From Echinometra lucunter (taxonomy: Eukaryota > Echinodermata > Echinoidea > Camarodonta > Echinometridae): a stretch of DNA of 64,000 nt. Position numbers and translations under genes: made by a program. Positions 34,150 through 45,287 of the stretch are shown here, piece after piece (the stretch's first letter is position 1; the number at the start of each line of letters is the position of its first letter). The notes beneath the pieces are model-generated. The model made no database searches. It was not told the origin of the DNA and saw only the letters and a program-made list of their open reading frames with translations. The stretch covers positions 509,714 through 573,713 of the forward strand of contig CM057166.1 of NCBI GenBank assembly GCA_029962745.1, given 5' to 3'.

Positions 34150-36650
34150 AAAATAGACATTGAAAAACTAAGTAATCTCCTGAAAAAGAGAGTTCTATAT
34201 TTCACTTGCAAGGCTTTGATATCTATCATTGTAAGGGGGTGTGATACTGTACTTATACTTGATTCGTGATTGTATGGTGCTGCAGGTCACTAGAAAGCTG
34301 TCCCACCAGATGTTTGATTGTCTCCACGGACCATGATTGTTTTCACGGACCAGTGACCATGAATGTCTCTTGTGAGCACATGATCACACCCTGATAACGC
34401 CCTTGACACGTTTAAATTGATATGGGAGGAGACCAAAAATAGTTCATCCATTAGATGCCTTTAAAACTTTCAGTGCCATAACAGGAATGAACAGCCCAAA
34501 TTTTGACATTGAATGCAATATTTTGGGAACAAAAACAGATTGATTTTCTCTCCTTGAAATTAAAGAAAAAAGGGGATTGAAGAATACCGGATATCATTGA
34601 ATACTACTTTTGTTAGATTGATGTTGCAAGAACAAAAAAAAAAAAAAATCATGAGATATTGTTGTGATGTATTTCATGAACTCTGACCATGATGCATTTA
34701 TAATCTGATTAGAATCAGGATAAGAATCTTACTAATCAGTTATCTGACTTTGTAATTTTGCTCTGTATGTAAGGGATTCACTGTCATTACATAAAATCCC
34801 TGGTTAGAATTGATCCTTTCCAGGTCATGAGAGCATGTATTTTCAAAACATGAGCTTTAAGTATTTCTTCTATAAAGAGAGGCATGAATTAGAGTGTTTT
34901 TGGAATCAAAGAGCCATTCTATTCAATAACACCCTGTTTGTGTGGTCTTATGTGATCCTTTATTTCTTTTTTCAGACTCCTTAACCGTTAACCCCTATTA
35001 TGCCAGATAAAGATTTTATTATATTTATTTCCTTCACAAGCTAGCTGTACATAAATGATTTTTTCTGGTGATTAGTACACTGACTTTGCAATTTCTTTAT
35101 TAGGGTTATTCTATGGTATACATTACTTCCTGAATAATTATAGTTTCTCTGAGTTCCATTTGATGTTGGCCATGGTGGAAATGAATTCGTAATATTCTGA
35201 TTGTTTTGTGGTTGATATTCTGAGAATCACGTTTATTTCGTGGTAGTGACTTTAAGAAAAAGAAGGACCTGATCTAAATGTACTGTAAAACTTTTTTTTG
35301 GCCAGAAGTGAAAGTGATAAAGTTTTGCACAATCAAAACATTGGAAAAGTTTCCAGGCCACAAAACCTTTTGTGCCTGTTTAAGTTTCTAGCTTGCAGTA
35401 GCAACTACGCAGTTACTTTCACTTTCAGTTGGGAGTAATTTTTGTTTGATTTATGATTTTATAAAATTAATATTTATTAGATTGGTGAGAATGTTATTAA
35501 TCAGATCTTAAGATTGTATAGTTAATCAAAATTCTACAGCAGATGAGTGTCACTACGGCTAAATTATTTCATTGATTCAGTAAAATGTATATGCATTGTA
35601 TATTTTAATCCCCTTGAATGGATTTTTTTAGGGGTAGGGGGTATAGGTGTCTTCTTATTGTTGACTAAAAGGTTAAAAGTCTTTACAAGTTTATTACAAG
35701 GAGACCATCAATCAAAGTTTAAACTTGTCTCAGAGCAGAAAGTAAATGACTTAAATCTAGCAGTCTGACATCTTTACCAGACCTGATTCCTCCTGAACCC
35801 TTTTTTTGTTAGCAGCCTTCATTTCTAATTTGATTAGGAGGATATCAGTTGTGTGGATCAGTTTCTTAAATCTATCTTACCTATTCACACTTCTTGAGTT
35901 AGTCCTGATTTTTCTTTTTTCACTTACCCTGTTCACATTACCTATAGTATTGCTATATGAGAATCATATAGCTATATGATAATAGGACTTAAATTGTCAT
36001 AGTCTGAACATGGTATAAAGAAATGTCATTTTAATAGTGAAATGCATGTTTGAGCATTGTTTTGAATGAAAAATTGATAAAGAATCAGCATTCGCTGTAT
36101 GAATGTTGTATTGCACAAGAATCATATAACTGGATGAAATTAGTGCATGCCTTTGGTGGTGACAACATCATTCATAGACATGATGTGCAGTACAGCAATG
36201 TGCATTTTTGTCTTTTCTTTATAAGATGTGGTGAATCTATAGACTCCTTGGGTTAATTATGATTCTTGATAAAACTCTCCTTTATACAAGTCCCTTATAA
36301 CTTTTCCAGTAGTCTGAACAGACAGTAAGTAATGTTTTTTTTCTCTTTCTGTTTCTTTCATTTTCATCTTTATCTCTCCCTATGCATTATGTTTACTGAT
36401 ATTAATAAGGGAATATACAGTGAAAAAATTATAACGGTGCTATTCAAATTTGTACATTTTACAATGCCATTAAGTCACTCTCCATTTTTTGTATTTTACC
36501 ATGTTTCTTAACTCTTATGTATTTTGTATTTTCATGCAGAATGATTTTTTAAACTGCAGGGCACCTTTGGAAAGCAGTTTTGAATAATTGAACAGGCCAA
36601 CCCTGCAGTATAAGATAGAGAAGACAAAATAAATAAATGTGCATATGAAT
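34150..36650. other. Unassigned AT-rich sequence
   Basis: About 2.5 kb with no matched repeats and only short open frames. Nothing supports a gene. Confidence 0.5.
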
Positions 36651-36654
36651 CAAT

Positions 36655-36661
36655 AAAAGCA

Positions 36662-36700
<39 letters not shown>

Positions 36701-36850
36701 ATATATATATAAATAAATATATGAATAAATAAATACATAAATACATAAATAAATAAATGAATGAATAAATAAATGAATAGATAAATGAATGAATGAATGA
36801 ATGAATGAATGAATGAATAAATAAATAAATAAGTAAATAAACAAAATAAT
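36655..36850. repeat. AAAT/GAAT tetranucleotide microsatellite
   Basis: About 195 bp of ATAA and ATGA tetramers, ending just upstream of SINE copy 4. Minus-strand Ile/Tyr/Leu-rich frames are artefacts. Confidence 0.95.
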
Positions 36851-36869
36851 AATAAAGATTCTTACTGGG

Positions 36870-37095
36870 GGATACTGTGGTATTAATGAAGGCTATTTAC
36901 ACTCATTCAGGGGGTCCCAGGTTTGATCCTCACTCTATGCTTACATCCTCAGACAAGGTTAACTGCACTCTCAACCCAGGTTTATTTCCTGGCATTGCTG
37001 GGATAGCAATAATTATTGCTTGGTCTACAGGATGAGTAGTATTAATAGTAATGTGGCTACCGGGGAGAAATATAGCCATTATTATTATCATCATT
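36870..37095 (+). mobile_element. tRNA-derived SINE, copy 4 (diverged)
   Basis: Shows a degraded A-box region, a B-box-like GGTTTGATCC and CACTCTCAACCCAGGTTTAT, matching CACTCTCCACCCAGGTGTAG of copy 3. The 3' end is ATTATTATTATCATCATTC, an ATT tail as in copies 1 and 2. Confidence 0.6.
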
Positions 37096-37232
37096 CACTT
37101 TTGTTATTGTTGTTTTTTCTTTGTTGGTACATGTATTACTTTATTATCATGCTATCCAGTCAGTTTTCTACCTGTCATTAAGATACTCATTATTGTACTT
37201 CTGTCTTCAGTTATTTTTTGGATAGCCATGAC

Positions 37233-37728
37233 TTAAAGACATTGGTTAACATTGTTATGATTTTTTAAAAATCTTGTTTTGTTACTTGAAAATGGGATAA
37301 ACATAAGGGTTATAGTGTAAAAATACCAGTCTGACAGTTTCAAAGTATAATATCCACAGGAAGTATTTTTAAATATAAAAAATGTGAACCAATGTTTGAA
37401 AAATATACGAGGGTCGGTTGCACAGAATAGACATAAAGAGTGCGCATGCGTGTATGACTCACCTTACCGTACTGTGTACATTGGCGTATCACGCGGCAGG
37501 AGGCACATAACGGCATTTTCAAATTCAAGCAAAGTGGTCCTCTTAGTGATTGTCTTGTGAGACGAAGGATAATAAAATCGCCGTTTGCGTCTAACTTACA
37601 CTTTTTCATTCCAAATTATGGTTGGTTTCAGGGTTTTTGAGTACAAATACAAGTACTCATACACATGTTTCATTTTAGTTTTAGAATTTTTTAAATCAGC
37701 TACTCACAAAGTTAGCCAATGCCTTTAA
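37233..37728 (+). mobile_element. TTAA-bounded MITE family W, copy 2
   Basis: Close match to 29,413-29,893 in the same orientation, with TTAA at both ends and AGACATTGGTTAAC / GTTAGCCAATGCCT inverted termini. It has an extra AGGCACATAA insertion near 37,500. Confidence 0.8.
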
Positions 37729-37815
37729 TATTGAAGTATGAAGTGGGCAGATGATTTTTACCCATTAGGTTCTCTAGATAGTAAAGCAGTTTCCCCTTGA
37801 CCTTGGTCACGAATC

Positions 37816-37818
37816 TCT

Positions 37819-37848
<30 letters not shown>
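37816..37848 (+). repeat. Poly-C tract of about 30 bp
   Basis: Run of C with one T near its end. No associated element recognised. Confidence 0.95.
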
Positions 37849-37850
<2 letters not shown>

Positions 37851-38143
37851 TCTGATGAATATTCCATTCAGTAGCGTTTGTGCTGTCAGTACTTTGCTCC
37901 TAAACTCCAAGCTTGAAATATTTTGAGGGATAACAAATTGCAATCTTTGCTAATCATTGGGAAAAAATGAACCAGTTTGTTGAAATATGCTCTAATTTGA
38001 GTAATGTCACTAGTGCAATAGTGATATGTTCTATTTGCAAAATCAAATCAACTATGTTTCACAAAACTCATGGCAGATTTGGGAAAGAAGAGTGCTATTA
38101 TCTGTTAGAAAAAAATCATCTTTTATCATCTTGTCAATGAAAT

Positions 38144-38286
38144 CTGGGGAGTGTTTCATGAAGAGTTTTGTCGGTGATTTTCACTGACAAATTTTACAAG
38201 CTACTGAAAATCCTCGCATCTGATTGGCTGACAGCAAATTAATTGGTGAAAATCACCGACAAAACTCTTCATGAAACACTCCCCAG
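38144..38286. mobile_element. Foldback MITE with central CCAAT-like motif, copy 3
   Basis: CTGGGGAGTGTTTCATGAAG...TTTTGTCGGTGATTTTCA pairs almost perfectly with the right end over about 45 bp. AAT lies outside both ends. The centre contains GATTGGCTGACAGC, the core shared with the elements at 22,284 and 25,256. Confidence 0.85.
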
Positions 38287-39089
38287 AATTCCACGTGTGA
38301 ACATTCTTCGTAATTGAGACCAGTTGAGCTTTACACCAATGTCATTAAAACTTGTTGTTGAGGTGTACATTTCTAAGGTTATGCATTGTCACCGCTTTAT
38401 CTTCCCTGAACGTCTTACAGTTGATACTGTGCTCTCTTCAGTTTTTTTTAACTCCTTGAAAGTATACTAAACCATGAGATTAGTAAGGCAGGAATCAGGA
38501 TAGAAAATGATAGTTCTACTAGCTTCAGTCTCATCCAATAATAATAATAATAATAATAATAAAAAGAACCAATTACAGTCATTCATAACAGACATGGTGT
38601 TTTTGTTGGGGCATGTGTAAATTTTTGAAATATTAATCACCATGCATTCACGATGCTTTTAAGAATGCATTGTAGAGAGATACAAGAGTTCAAGGTTCTG
38701 TCTTGTTTTAAGAATAGCAGCTCTTCTTTGAAGGTTCTTCATGTTTAATGCTTTAACATTTACAATTCATTACCATAAATCAATGTGTATACCTATTTTG
38801 CTAGTCTCTGACTACACAAGCCATTTGAGTATTGTAAGCCACAAAAGTGCATACCCTTCCCCGGACACCGCCTTCCTCTGTGCATGTACGCAAGACATGC
38901 GCGCATACTCATCCTCCTTCTCGCAGCCTAATGAGTCTGCAGCTAAGTCCTTTGCTGGTGCAAAATTTTTGACTCTTGTAGTGCTTTTTGGTGCCCTATT
39001 TAACCAAATTTCTGTTCCAAATTGATTTCTGTCTTGTTTTGGTTAAGATTCTCTGAGTCACATATTTTCATTTAGGAGAAATTTGAGTT

Positions 39090-40010
39090 AAAATTTGCCC
39101 GAAGTCAGCGTCACTAGTTGTTCCCCCATATCAGCGGCACTCGGTGTCCCGCCGGGGGAAGAAAACTTGTTCTGTTCCTTGGGCATATATCCATCCCCCT
39201 GGGATATGGCTGCCTGGTCAATTTCTCCTGATTGTGACTCTGTATTCCAGGTGTCTTCCTTGTCTGTACCGGAGTCACAGATGGTGCCTGATGCCAAGCC
39301 TCTATTGGAAAATTACATGTCGGACATTTTCCCTTAAGTCCGCCTGGACCCTAACCCGTCTTCATTATTATTCAGACAGAGGGTCTTAAGCAGGAGTGTA
39401 ACAACATTGCAACGCTCGCATTCTTGGAGCGGAAGGCTCGACATGACATTGGTCAAGTGTTCGCCTTCAGACTGGAGGACATCCGAAGGGTTTTCACTGC
39501 TCAGGGATTGTCCCCGGACATCATCCACATGGGCCAGTGGCTGAATTTCAATCTCAGTGCTAGGCCTTACAAGACCACCGATGAGCCTCCTTTACTTCCA
39601 AGGCCGGGTCGGATTTGTGGTTTTCTACTTACTGGGGCTCACTGATTCACTTTCAAGCTAAATCAGATGAGCTGAACTATATCTGGTGGTGATTTCAGCT
39701 TGTTGGATGACCTCCTACTCTCGCTGGATGCCAGTGGTCTCTTTTGTCATCTGCGGCTATTGCTGTCATGCTTCATCACCTCAAGATGGCATTCTCCACA
39801 CTCGGAGTGTTGGAAAATGTCGTGCCTCGTACCTTCCTCTAAGTCCGATCTCCTTGGCGGACCTTTTGTCCTGTGACAAAGGAGATCGATGGGTGCATGC
39901 AAGGAGATGGCTAAGCATTTCCTCCCTTGCTAGCCTACCAAGACTTTGGGGAAGTCCAAGGGGTCCGCCTCGGGCGCTAAGCACTAAGTATGCTGGGTGA
40001 CAGTCACCAT
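39090..40010 (+). pseudogene. gag-like region of element C
   Basis: Open blocks in shifted frames follow the left repeat. The longest (near 39,424-39,645) reads LEDIRRVFTAQGLSPDIIHM and continues into a proline-rich stretch. Position before RT suggests gag. No zinc knuckle is visible, which is normal for DIRS gag. Confidence 0.5.
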
Positions 40011-40279
40011 TCCCCATTTGATTGTCCCTACCCACGTGCCTTCCCCGAGCAACCATGATAGTGGTAGGAGTTCGTCGAGAGAAAGGGGGCGGTGTAAGGC
40101 CGCCGCCTAGGCTCCAGTCCAGGCCAAGTCGGCCATTTTGATGCCTTGCCCCGAACACTTTATCAAGCACTCTGGGATACTGCGGATGATCATGAACATA
40201 AACGGTTCATCAAATTCATCCCTCCAGTGCATTTTTGCGTGGAGACTCTGGCATCCACTCTGCCCTAGATCATGCGGGA

Positions 40280-40402
40280 CAACCTATCTCCCTTGATCTC
40301 AAGGATGTGTGCTTATACATCCCCATTTATCCTCTAGCTAGAGGCTTGTTGGGGTTCGTATTCCAGGGCTACGACTGGCCCCTCGAGTATTTACTTGAGT
40401 AG
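40280..40402 (+). pseudogene. RT motif A fragment of element C (5' part)
   Basis: The frame reads ISLDLKDVCLYIPIYPLARG, then GFVFQGYDWPLEYL, the RT block with the motif A Asp of DIRS elements. It is cut off at 40,435 by the hairpin insertion. Confidence 0.85.
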
Positions 40403-40435
40403 GGTCCGCCCTTTCCGCATTCCTGAGGAATCCAG

Positions 40436-40567
40436 GGCTGCGTTTCACGAAACCATCATAAGTCTAACTTCTCGGACATCCCATTGAAACGCGTGTTGTA
40501 GAATTAACACGCGTTTCAATGGGATGTCCATGAACTTGGACTTATGACGGTTTCGTGAAACGCAGCC
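40436..40567. mobile_element. 132-bp hairpin MITE inserted in element C
   Basis: Almost the entire element is one inverted repeat. GGCTGCGTTTCACGAAACC at the left pairs with GGTTTCGTGAAACGCAGCC at the right, and GACATCCCATTGAAACGCGT pairs with ACGCGTTTCAATGGGATGTC, leaving a loop of about 8 bases. It interrupts the reverse transcriptase of C, so it inserted later. No open frame. Confidence 0.9.
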
Positions 40568-40765
40568 ATGGCCTCCAATTGTTCGCTTTTCTTGGATGTA
40601 AGCTCCTCGTCGTGAATTCAGAGTGCCTCCTAGAGGACCAGTTGATCCTTTTACTGCATGTATCTATAATACCTAGGCTTCCTGGTGGACTGGGAGAAAT
40701 CAGTATTTTCTAACCAAACACAGATTCTCTCACGGTTTGGTTTCTGTTCCAAGAGATGTCATTCT
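40568..40765 (+). pseudogene. RT fragment of element C (3' part)
   Basis: After the hairpin, a frame near 40,672 reads YLGFLVDWEKSVFSNQTQ and then ILSRFGFCS. This resembles the LGF.VDWEKS segment late in DIRS RT. The motif carrying paired Asp residues is not seen, so sequence between the halves is also missing or decayed. Confidence 0.7.
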
Positions 40766-41014
40766 CCTTCTCGCCCGCTAGACAAACACTGTGTTCCTTG
40801 CCCAAGGCAAGCCTCCTTGCACACCTCTTCTGTCAGTTTTTCTTACGACAAGACAAGACAACCTGTTGCAGAGTTTTCTGTCCTGGGCAGATATCTCCTG
40901 TCAGAGTAAACACTCCTCTGGGAGGTATTCGGTCTCCTCCAAGAGGTGTGGGGTCCTCTGGGGATCGATCACATTGGCTTTGCCGATGACTCAAGAGTTC
41001 TAACTTCCCTCTTT

Positions 41015-41650
41015 TGGCTAGGTTGACTTGCTCCTTCTTCTGCAGTGTCTGTCATCTCCCAAGTTCACTCCGGCCTGGAGTTTACCCAAGGTTCTGGATG
41101 TGCTGGCCAATCCTCCCTTTGGACCTATGGGTAGGGTGTCTCAATCCTTTGAATGTCAAGATGCTATTCTTAATCGCCATTGCTTTGGGCAGAGGAGGAG
41201 TTGCCCTTCACGCCCTTTGTATCACCCCAGGTCTTATCCGTTGAGAAGACAGGGGTGTGCAACCTATTTCTAAGACCTCCTTTGTTGCTAAGAATCTGGA
41301 AGCATCCTCTGGGCCGGTTTGGATTTTTTAAAGCCCCCTTCAGACTCCTCAGTTTGGGAGAACAAGGTCTGGTGTCCGGTGAGGGCCTTGAATAAGACTT
41401 GCCGTTAAGATGATCAACTCTTCTTATCCCTTCTCCCCTACCTTGAGGGAATCTTTCTCGAGATGGATTGTAGAAGCCATTCAGGCAGCGGGCCTGATAC
41501 CCCTGTGGCTGGTGGCAAATCCTGTGCTCATGACACTAGGGGTATTAGCACTTCCTGGGCTCTTTTTCTGGGTGTGTCGTTTGAAGACAACTTGAGGACT
41601 GCCTATTGACACTCGTCTCATTCTTTCACCCCCTCTCTGTGTGTGAAATT
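41015..41650 (+). pseudogene. Tyrosine recombinase remnant of element C
   Basis: In order: SLPKVLDVLANPPFGPMG near 41,075, a GQRRS segment in one frame that continues as ALHALCITPG in another (41,185-41,240), RWIVEAIQAAGLIP near 41,460, and HDTRGISTSWALFLGVSFED near 41,530, where H..R fits box II. The downstream catalytic Tyr is not evident. Frame changes show it is dead. Confidence 0.85.
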
Positions 41651-41721
41651 TCGATTGGTGAAGAATCCTGCTCTACTGCGACGACACTGAGAGTGGCAAC
41701 GTCTTCTCTGAACCCTCTTAA

Positions 41722-41785
41722 AACCTGTTAACTACAGAATTCTTATATTCCCTCGTCTCGTGACCCGGTTCCAGTAACCAATGGG
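41722..41785. mobile_element. 64-bp TTAA-flanked micro-element, copy 2
   Basis: Flanked by TTAA (41,718-41,721 and 41,786-41,789). It aligns with 5,665-5,736 through ACTACAGAATTCTTATATTC and GTGACCCGGTTCCAGTA. It lies inside the 3' part of retroelement C, so it moved after C inserted. Confidence 0.55.
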
Positions 41786-41835
41786 TTAACCTTCCTCTTT
41801 GGAACATACCCACGTTCTTATCTACGCTGGTCAGC

Positions 41836-41930
41836 CAGCAAAATAGGTTGATACATTGATTTATTTTAGTAAATCATGAAAATCAAACCTGATTTTATTA
41901 TTTGCTAGATAAATCTATATATCTACCTGT
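41836..41930 (+). other. Internal complementary region of element C
   Basis: The first half, CAGCAAAATAGGTTGATACA and following, is the complement of the left outer end. The second half, AATCAAACCTGATTTTATTA then TTTGCTAGATAAATC, is the complement of the right outer end at 42,120-42,172. This adjacency of both ends is the signature of the DIRS circular-intermediate model. Confidence 0.9.
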
Positions 41931-42179
41931 GTCCCACCCTCCTACCCCAATCCTTGCCTCGCAACATGTCCAAAGTTTGCTTAAGGCTGCTCATTAAGAG
42001 GATGAGTATACACGCATGTCTTGGGTACGTGCACGGAGGAAGGATGGTGTCCAGGGGGGAGGGGTATGCACTTTTGTGACTTATGATAATCAAATGGCTT
42101 GCGTAGTTGGAAGACTAGCAAAATAGGTAGATACATAGATTTATCTAGCAAATAATGAAATCAATTCTGATTTTAATTT

Positions 42180-43699
42180 TTAGACATGTTTTTTCAGCCA
42201 AATCAAGAAAAAAAGCAATTGATATGAGCATGCAATCTCAATTGATAAGTTGATAAGGAGCCTTAGTGTTTATTTCAGTTGTTTCCTTCTACACTTTTGC
42301 AGTCAATGATTTCTCTGCATTTGAAACAATTGAAATGAAACTACTCACCTTACAGTATTGTTTTACATCATTCTATTGTCATATACAGAATATGTTCATG
42401 TTTCTTATCTCAAGTGCATTATAATCACAGAATTTAGAAGCTCTGGCTTGTATTTCATGTTTCCTTGTATATTGATTGCTGTGATATACTTGACATAAAG
42501 TCATTTGCATTTATAAGGAGAAATGCTTGTGTGCGTGGTTCATTTCATCATGCTACCAGTTCTTTCTTTTAAAAGCAGTGGTATCGTATAATTTCAGAAA
42601 TACCCTTTCATTTCTGTGTGTAACATTGAAAATAAAGAGAATAAACCTGAAGAACGGCAGGAAGTTATATTTGCTTTTGTTTTCCCCTCGGCTTCCTGGA
42701 ATTATTTTAATGCAGTTTAATGAATACCGTATATCATATTTATGCAGGGCCAAAATTCAGTGGCAGGAAATTGATTTCTGTATTTTCAAGTTTAGTCTGT
42801 TTGCAAGTTTATGCAATGTAATTGTGGAAACAATAGCACCATGATTAGGAGTTTTTACTTTCAGTATGAATAGTGTGTATAAGTTAATCAAGTATCAAAG
42901 CAAAACATGTTGATTGTCATTGAGGATGATTGAGTTGTATTCTTCGTATGTTAATTGATATAAGCTTTAGAAAGCTTTAATTGTACCATTTTTATAAGTA
43001 AATATTATTCTTTTATATAATTTGCAATGTTTTGCACTGCCTGGGTGTTGAATGTGCAGTTAAAGTACATTATTTGAACCATTACAGAGTGGGATGAAAT
43101 TAAACAGAGCTTTACACAATGCATCCTAATAGGGAGACATCAGAATTACTAATCTGAGAAAATCCGAGATTTTTTCAAATTGAGTGAATGAAAACTGCAT
43201 AAACAATAGACGCTTGCTGGGACAATAGAGTTATTGCTTGAGGGTGACTGTACAAATGTAAGTCACAGGTCATTTTTACTTGAACCATGGAAGATATCGA
43301 ATGGCTGCAAAAACACACAAAGGGGTTTTGAAGTGAGAACTACCACAATTACCACCGCCAGCACCCCAGGGCCTTGGGGACGTTTGCCGGTCACTTGAAT
43401 GCTTGAACTTGGGCTTCAGAGTCTCTCACCCATTTCTCCTTTCTTTCTTAGAACCTCCTTTCTCTTTTTGCCGTGATCCAAAGTTTGATGGGTTTAGCAG
43501 TAGGTCGTTTCTCTAGTTGCATGTTATTCTTGTTTTCTCCTGTGTTGTGTCAGCAATTGTTGAGCTGAGGAAGGGGGGGGGGGTGGTTGTTGGTGGCTGA
43601 TCCTTGCATTGTACTCTTTATCAGCTCCTCGGAGCTGTCTTGCAGTACGTGTATCGTGGGTACTAGCAGTGGTGGTGCGTAGGAAGTAAAGGTCTCTAC

Positions 43700-43736
<37 letters not shown>

Positions 43737-44530
43737 ATTCTCTCACTCTTGCTGAGATGCAGTGAGCTAGCTTGCTTGGAAGCACATGTACCATTTGATC
43801 ATATTCCTTCTCTCCATGATTAGGGCTTAGCATCGGGAGCAACCTGTATGCTTGTGGAAGAGGCACTTATCCTAAATAAGAGGAGACTGTAAGCAATGTT
43901 TGATTCATCCTGCCATCATCACTTGCCAACATCTTCTACTTCAGAGTGTATGTTGTTGTTGCATTGTCATGTTTGGAGTTATCTGTCTCCGTTTTATGAT
44001 TTCATACTTCTGAAGTGATTCTTTTTATGTGGAATATTCGAGATAAGTGCAAAATCAGTGAAAAGGAGATATCATGTGCCAGTGAAAGCCCCATTCATAT
44101 GAAATGGAATCTTAAAGTCTTGGGAAGTGTAGAATGAGCTTCTTGTGCCATCATGTGATGATGTTATCTTTGTGTTTTACACTTTATTTTGATTGAATTT
44201 CTGGATCCAATCCAAAAGGTAATTCATACAGTGCCTTTTCCGTGCTCTTACCAGTCGCTATGTCCTACATTTAGGAATACAATGGAATACACATGAATAC
44301 ATAGACCCAGTCTACAGGCCTGCAGAGCTCGATTAGTATACAGAGGATGTGATTTGGCTCTTTTGTTTCCTTTAGTGGTTTTTTTTTTCTTTTGATATGC
44401 AGCTGCAGTGCTAGTGGGGTATGGTCATCAGGTATCCTTGTAGAGAAATGTTGTTGGTGGATGCTAAGGTTATTGGTTCAATTCTCCAATCCTTGAAATG
44501 AGAATGATTGCTTATGCATGCATGGACTCA
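42180..44530. other. Unassigned AT-rich sequence with a CT repeat
   Basis: A CT microsatellite at 43,703-43,733 and a short G run near 43,576. A 105-codon open frame at 42,527-42,844 has no recognisable domain. No gene supported. Confidence 0.5.
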
Positions 44531-44532
44531 TG

Positions 44533-44841
44533 TATGGTGGCCCTGAAGTACGCTGGACAACAGGTCATGTGCAACGTGACTTTCCCAGTCGCGAAATTTG
44601 TGACCGTGACGCGAACTTTGCATCCCAGTCATGAATTTTGCATCACGGGTCATGAGTTTCACATCCCAGGTCATGAATTTTGCGACATGGGTCATGAATT
44701 TGGCATCCCGGGTCACAAATTTCGCGACTGGGACACAAAGTTCGCATCACGGGTCACTAATTTTGTGACTGGGATGCAAGGTTGGCTGCGAAATTCACGT
44801 TGCACATGACCTGTTGTTGAGCGTACTTGAGGGCCACCATA
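44533..44841. mobile_element. Foldback MITE with internal 21-22-bp tandem repeats
   Basis: TATGGTGGCCCTGAAGTACG and CAACAGGTCATGTGCAACGT at the left pair with the right end (ACGTTGCACATGACCTGTTG...GGGCCACCATA). Flanks are ACTCATGT and ACTCATAC, a possible 8-bp duplication with mismatches. The interior is an array of GGTCATGAATTTTGCATCCC-like units of about 21 bp, some inverted, which gives a spurious heptapeptide GHEF.IP repeat in translation. Confidence 0.85.
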
Positions 44842-44886
44842 CTCATACGACCACATTACAGGGCTCCACATTAACTTTCTGGTTAA

Positions 44887-45287
44887 CACATAGCAGTACA
44901 GAGCTTTCTTGAGATCTAAATTAATCATCTTCAATCCTCAAATTGGCAATACAAATTATTCTTTTCCATGTTTACATAGCTTGGAAAAAATAAATATGGA
45001 TATAACATAAACCAAAAAGGAAATATAATTGTAAAATTGAATCAGAAATTGCCAATTTGAACACAGAAATAGTGATTATATATTATTCACTGCATTACCA
45101 ATTTAAAGAGTTTAATGATTAGTTACATTTAAATTGCTCTAATTCGAGAACGCTACACAATACAGCGATGGGAATGGGCTCAAATTTGTCAGAGCATTTT
45201 TCTCTTTCTGCTCATGTACTGCCCAACATTCTGGACCAACAGATACTGCAAAAGCGTCTCCTTAAGGTGACACTGTACCTCTATGGG
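44887..45287 (+). mobile_element. Diverged relative of MITE family P
   Basis: About 401 bp between TTAA at 44,883-44,886 and 45,288-45,291, with ends CACATAGCAGTACAG and the complement of CTGTACCTCTATGGG. Internal landmarks match family P in order: CAAATTGGCAA, GAAATTGCCAATTTG and TTTCTCTTTCTGCTCATGTA. It is an old copy or a sister family, and it lies 45 bp from the foldback element at 44,533. Confidence 0.7.

Larger units (their letters stand above)
38772..42175 (+). mobile_element. DIRS-like YR retrotransposon C (degenerate, complete ICR)
   Basis: The left repeat (about 38,772-38,935) and right repeat (about 41,985-42,150) share GCCATTTGA, CACAAAAGTGCATACCC and CAAGACATGCG over roughly 150 bp with moderate divergence. 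Before the right repeat lies an internal complementary region with both outer ends. gag-like, RT and recombinase fragments follow in order, and most of RNase H is missing. Two small elements are inserted in it (40,436 and 41,722). Confidence 0.92.

Noticed and set aside
36532..36844. Apparent Ile/Leu/Tyr-rich membrane peptides on the minus strand
   Set aside because: They are translations of the AAAT/GAAT microsatellite.
44498..44809. Apparent heptad-repeat protein (GHEF.IP units)
   Set aside because: It lies wholly in a foldback element whose interior has 21-bp DNA repeats; the frame is a by-product.
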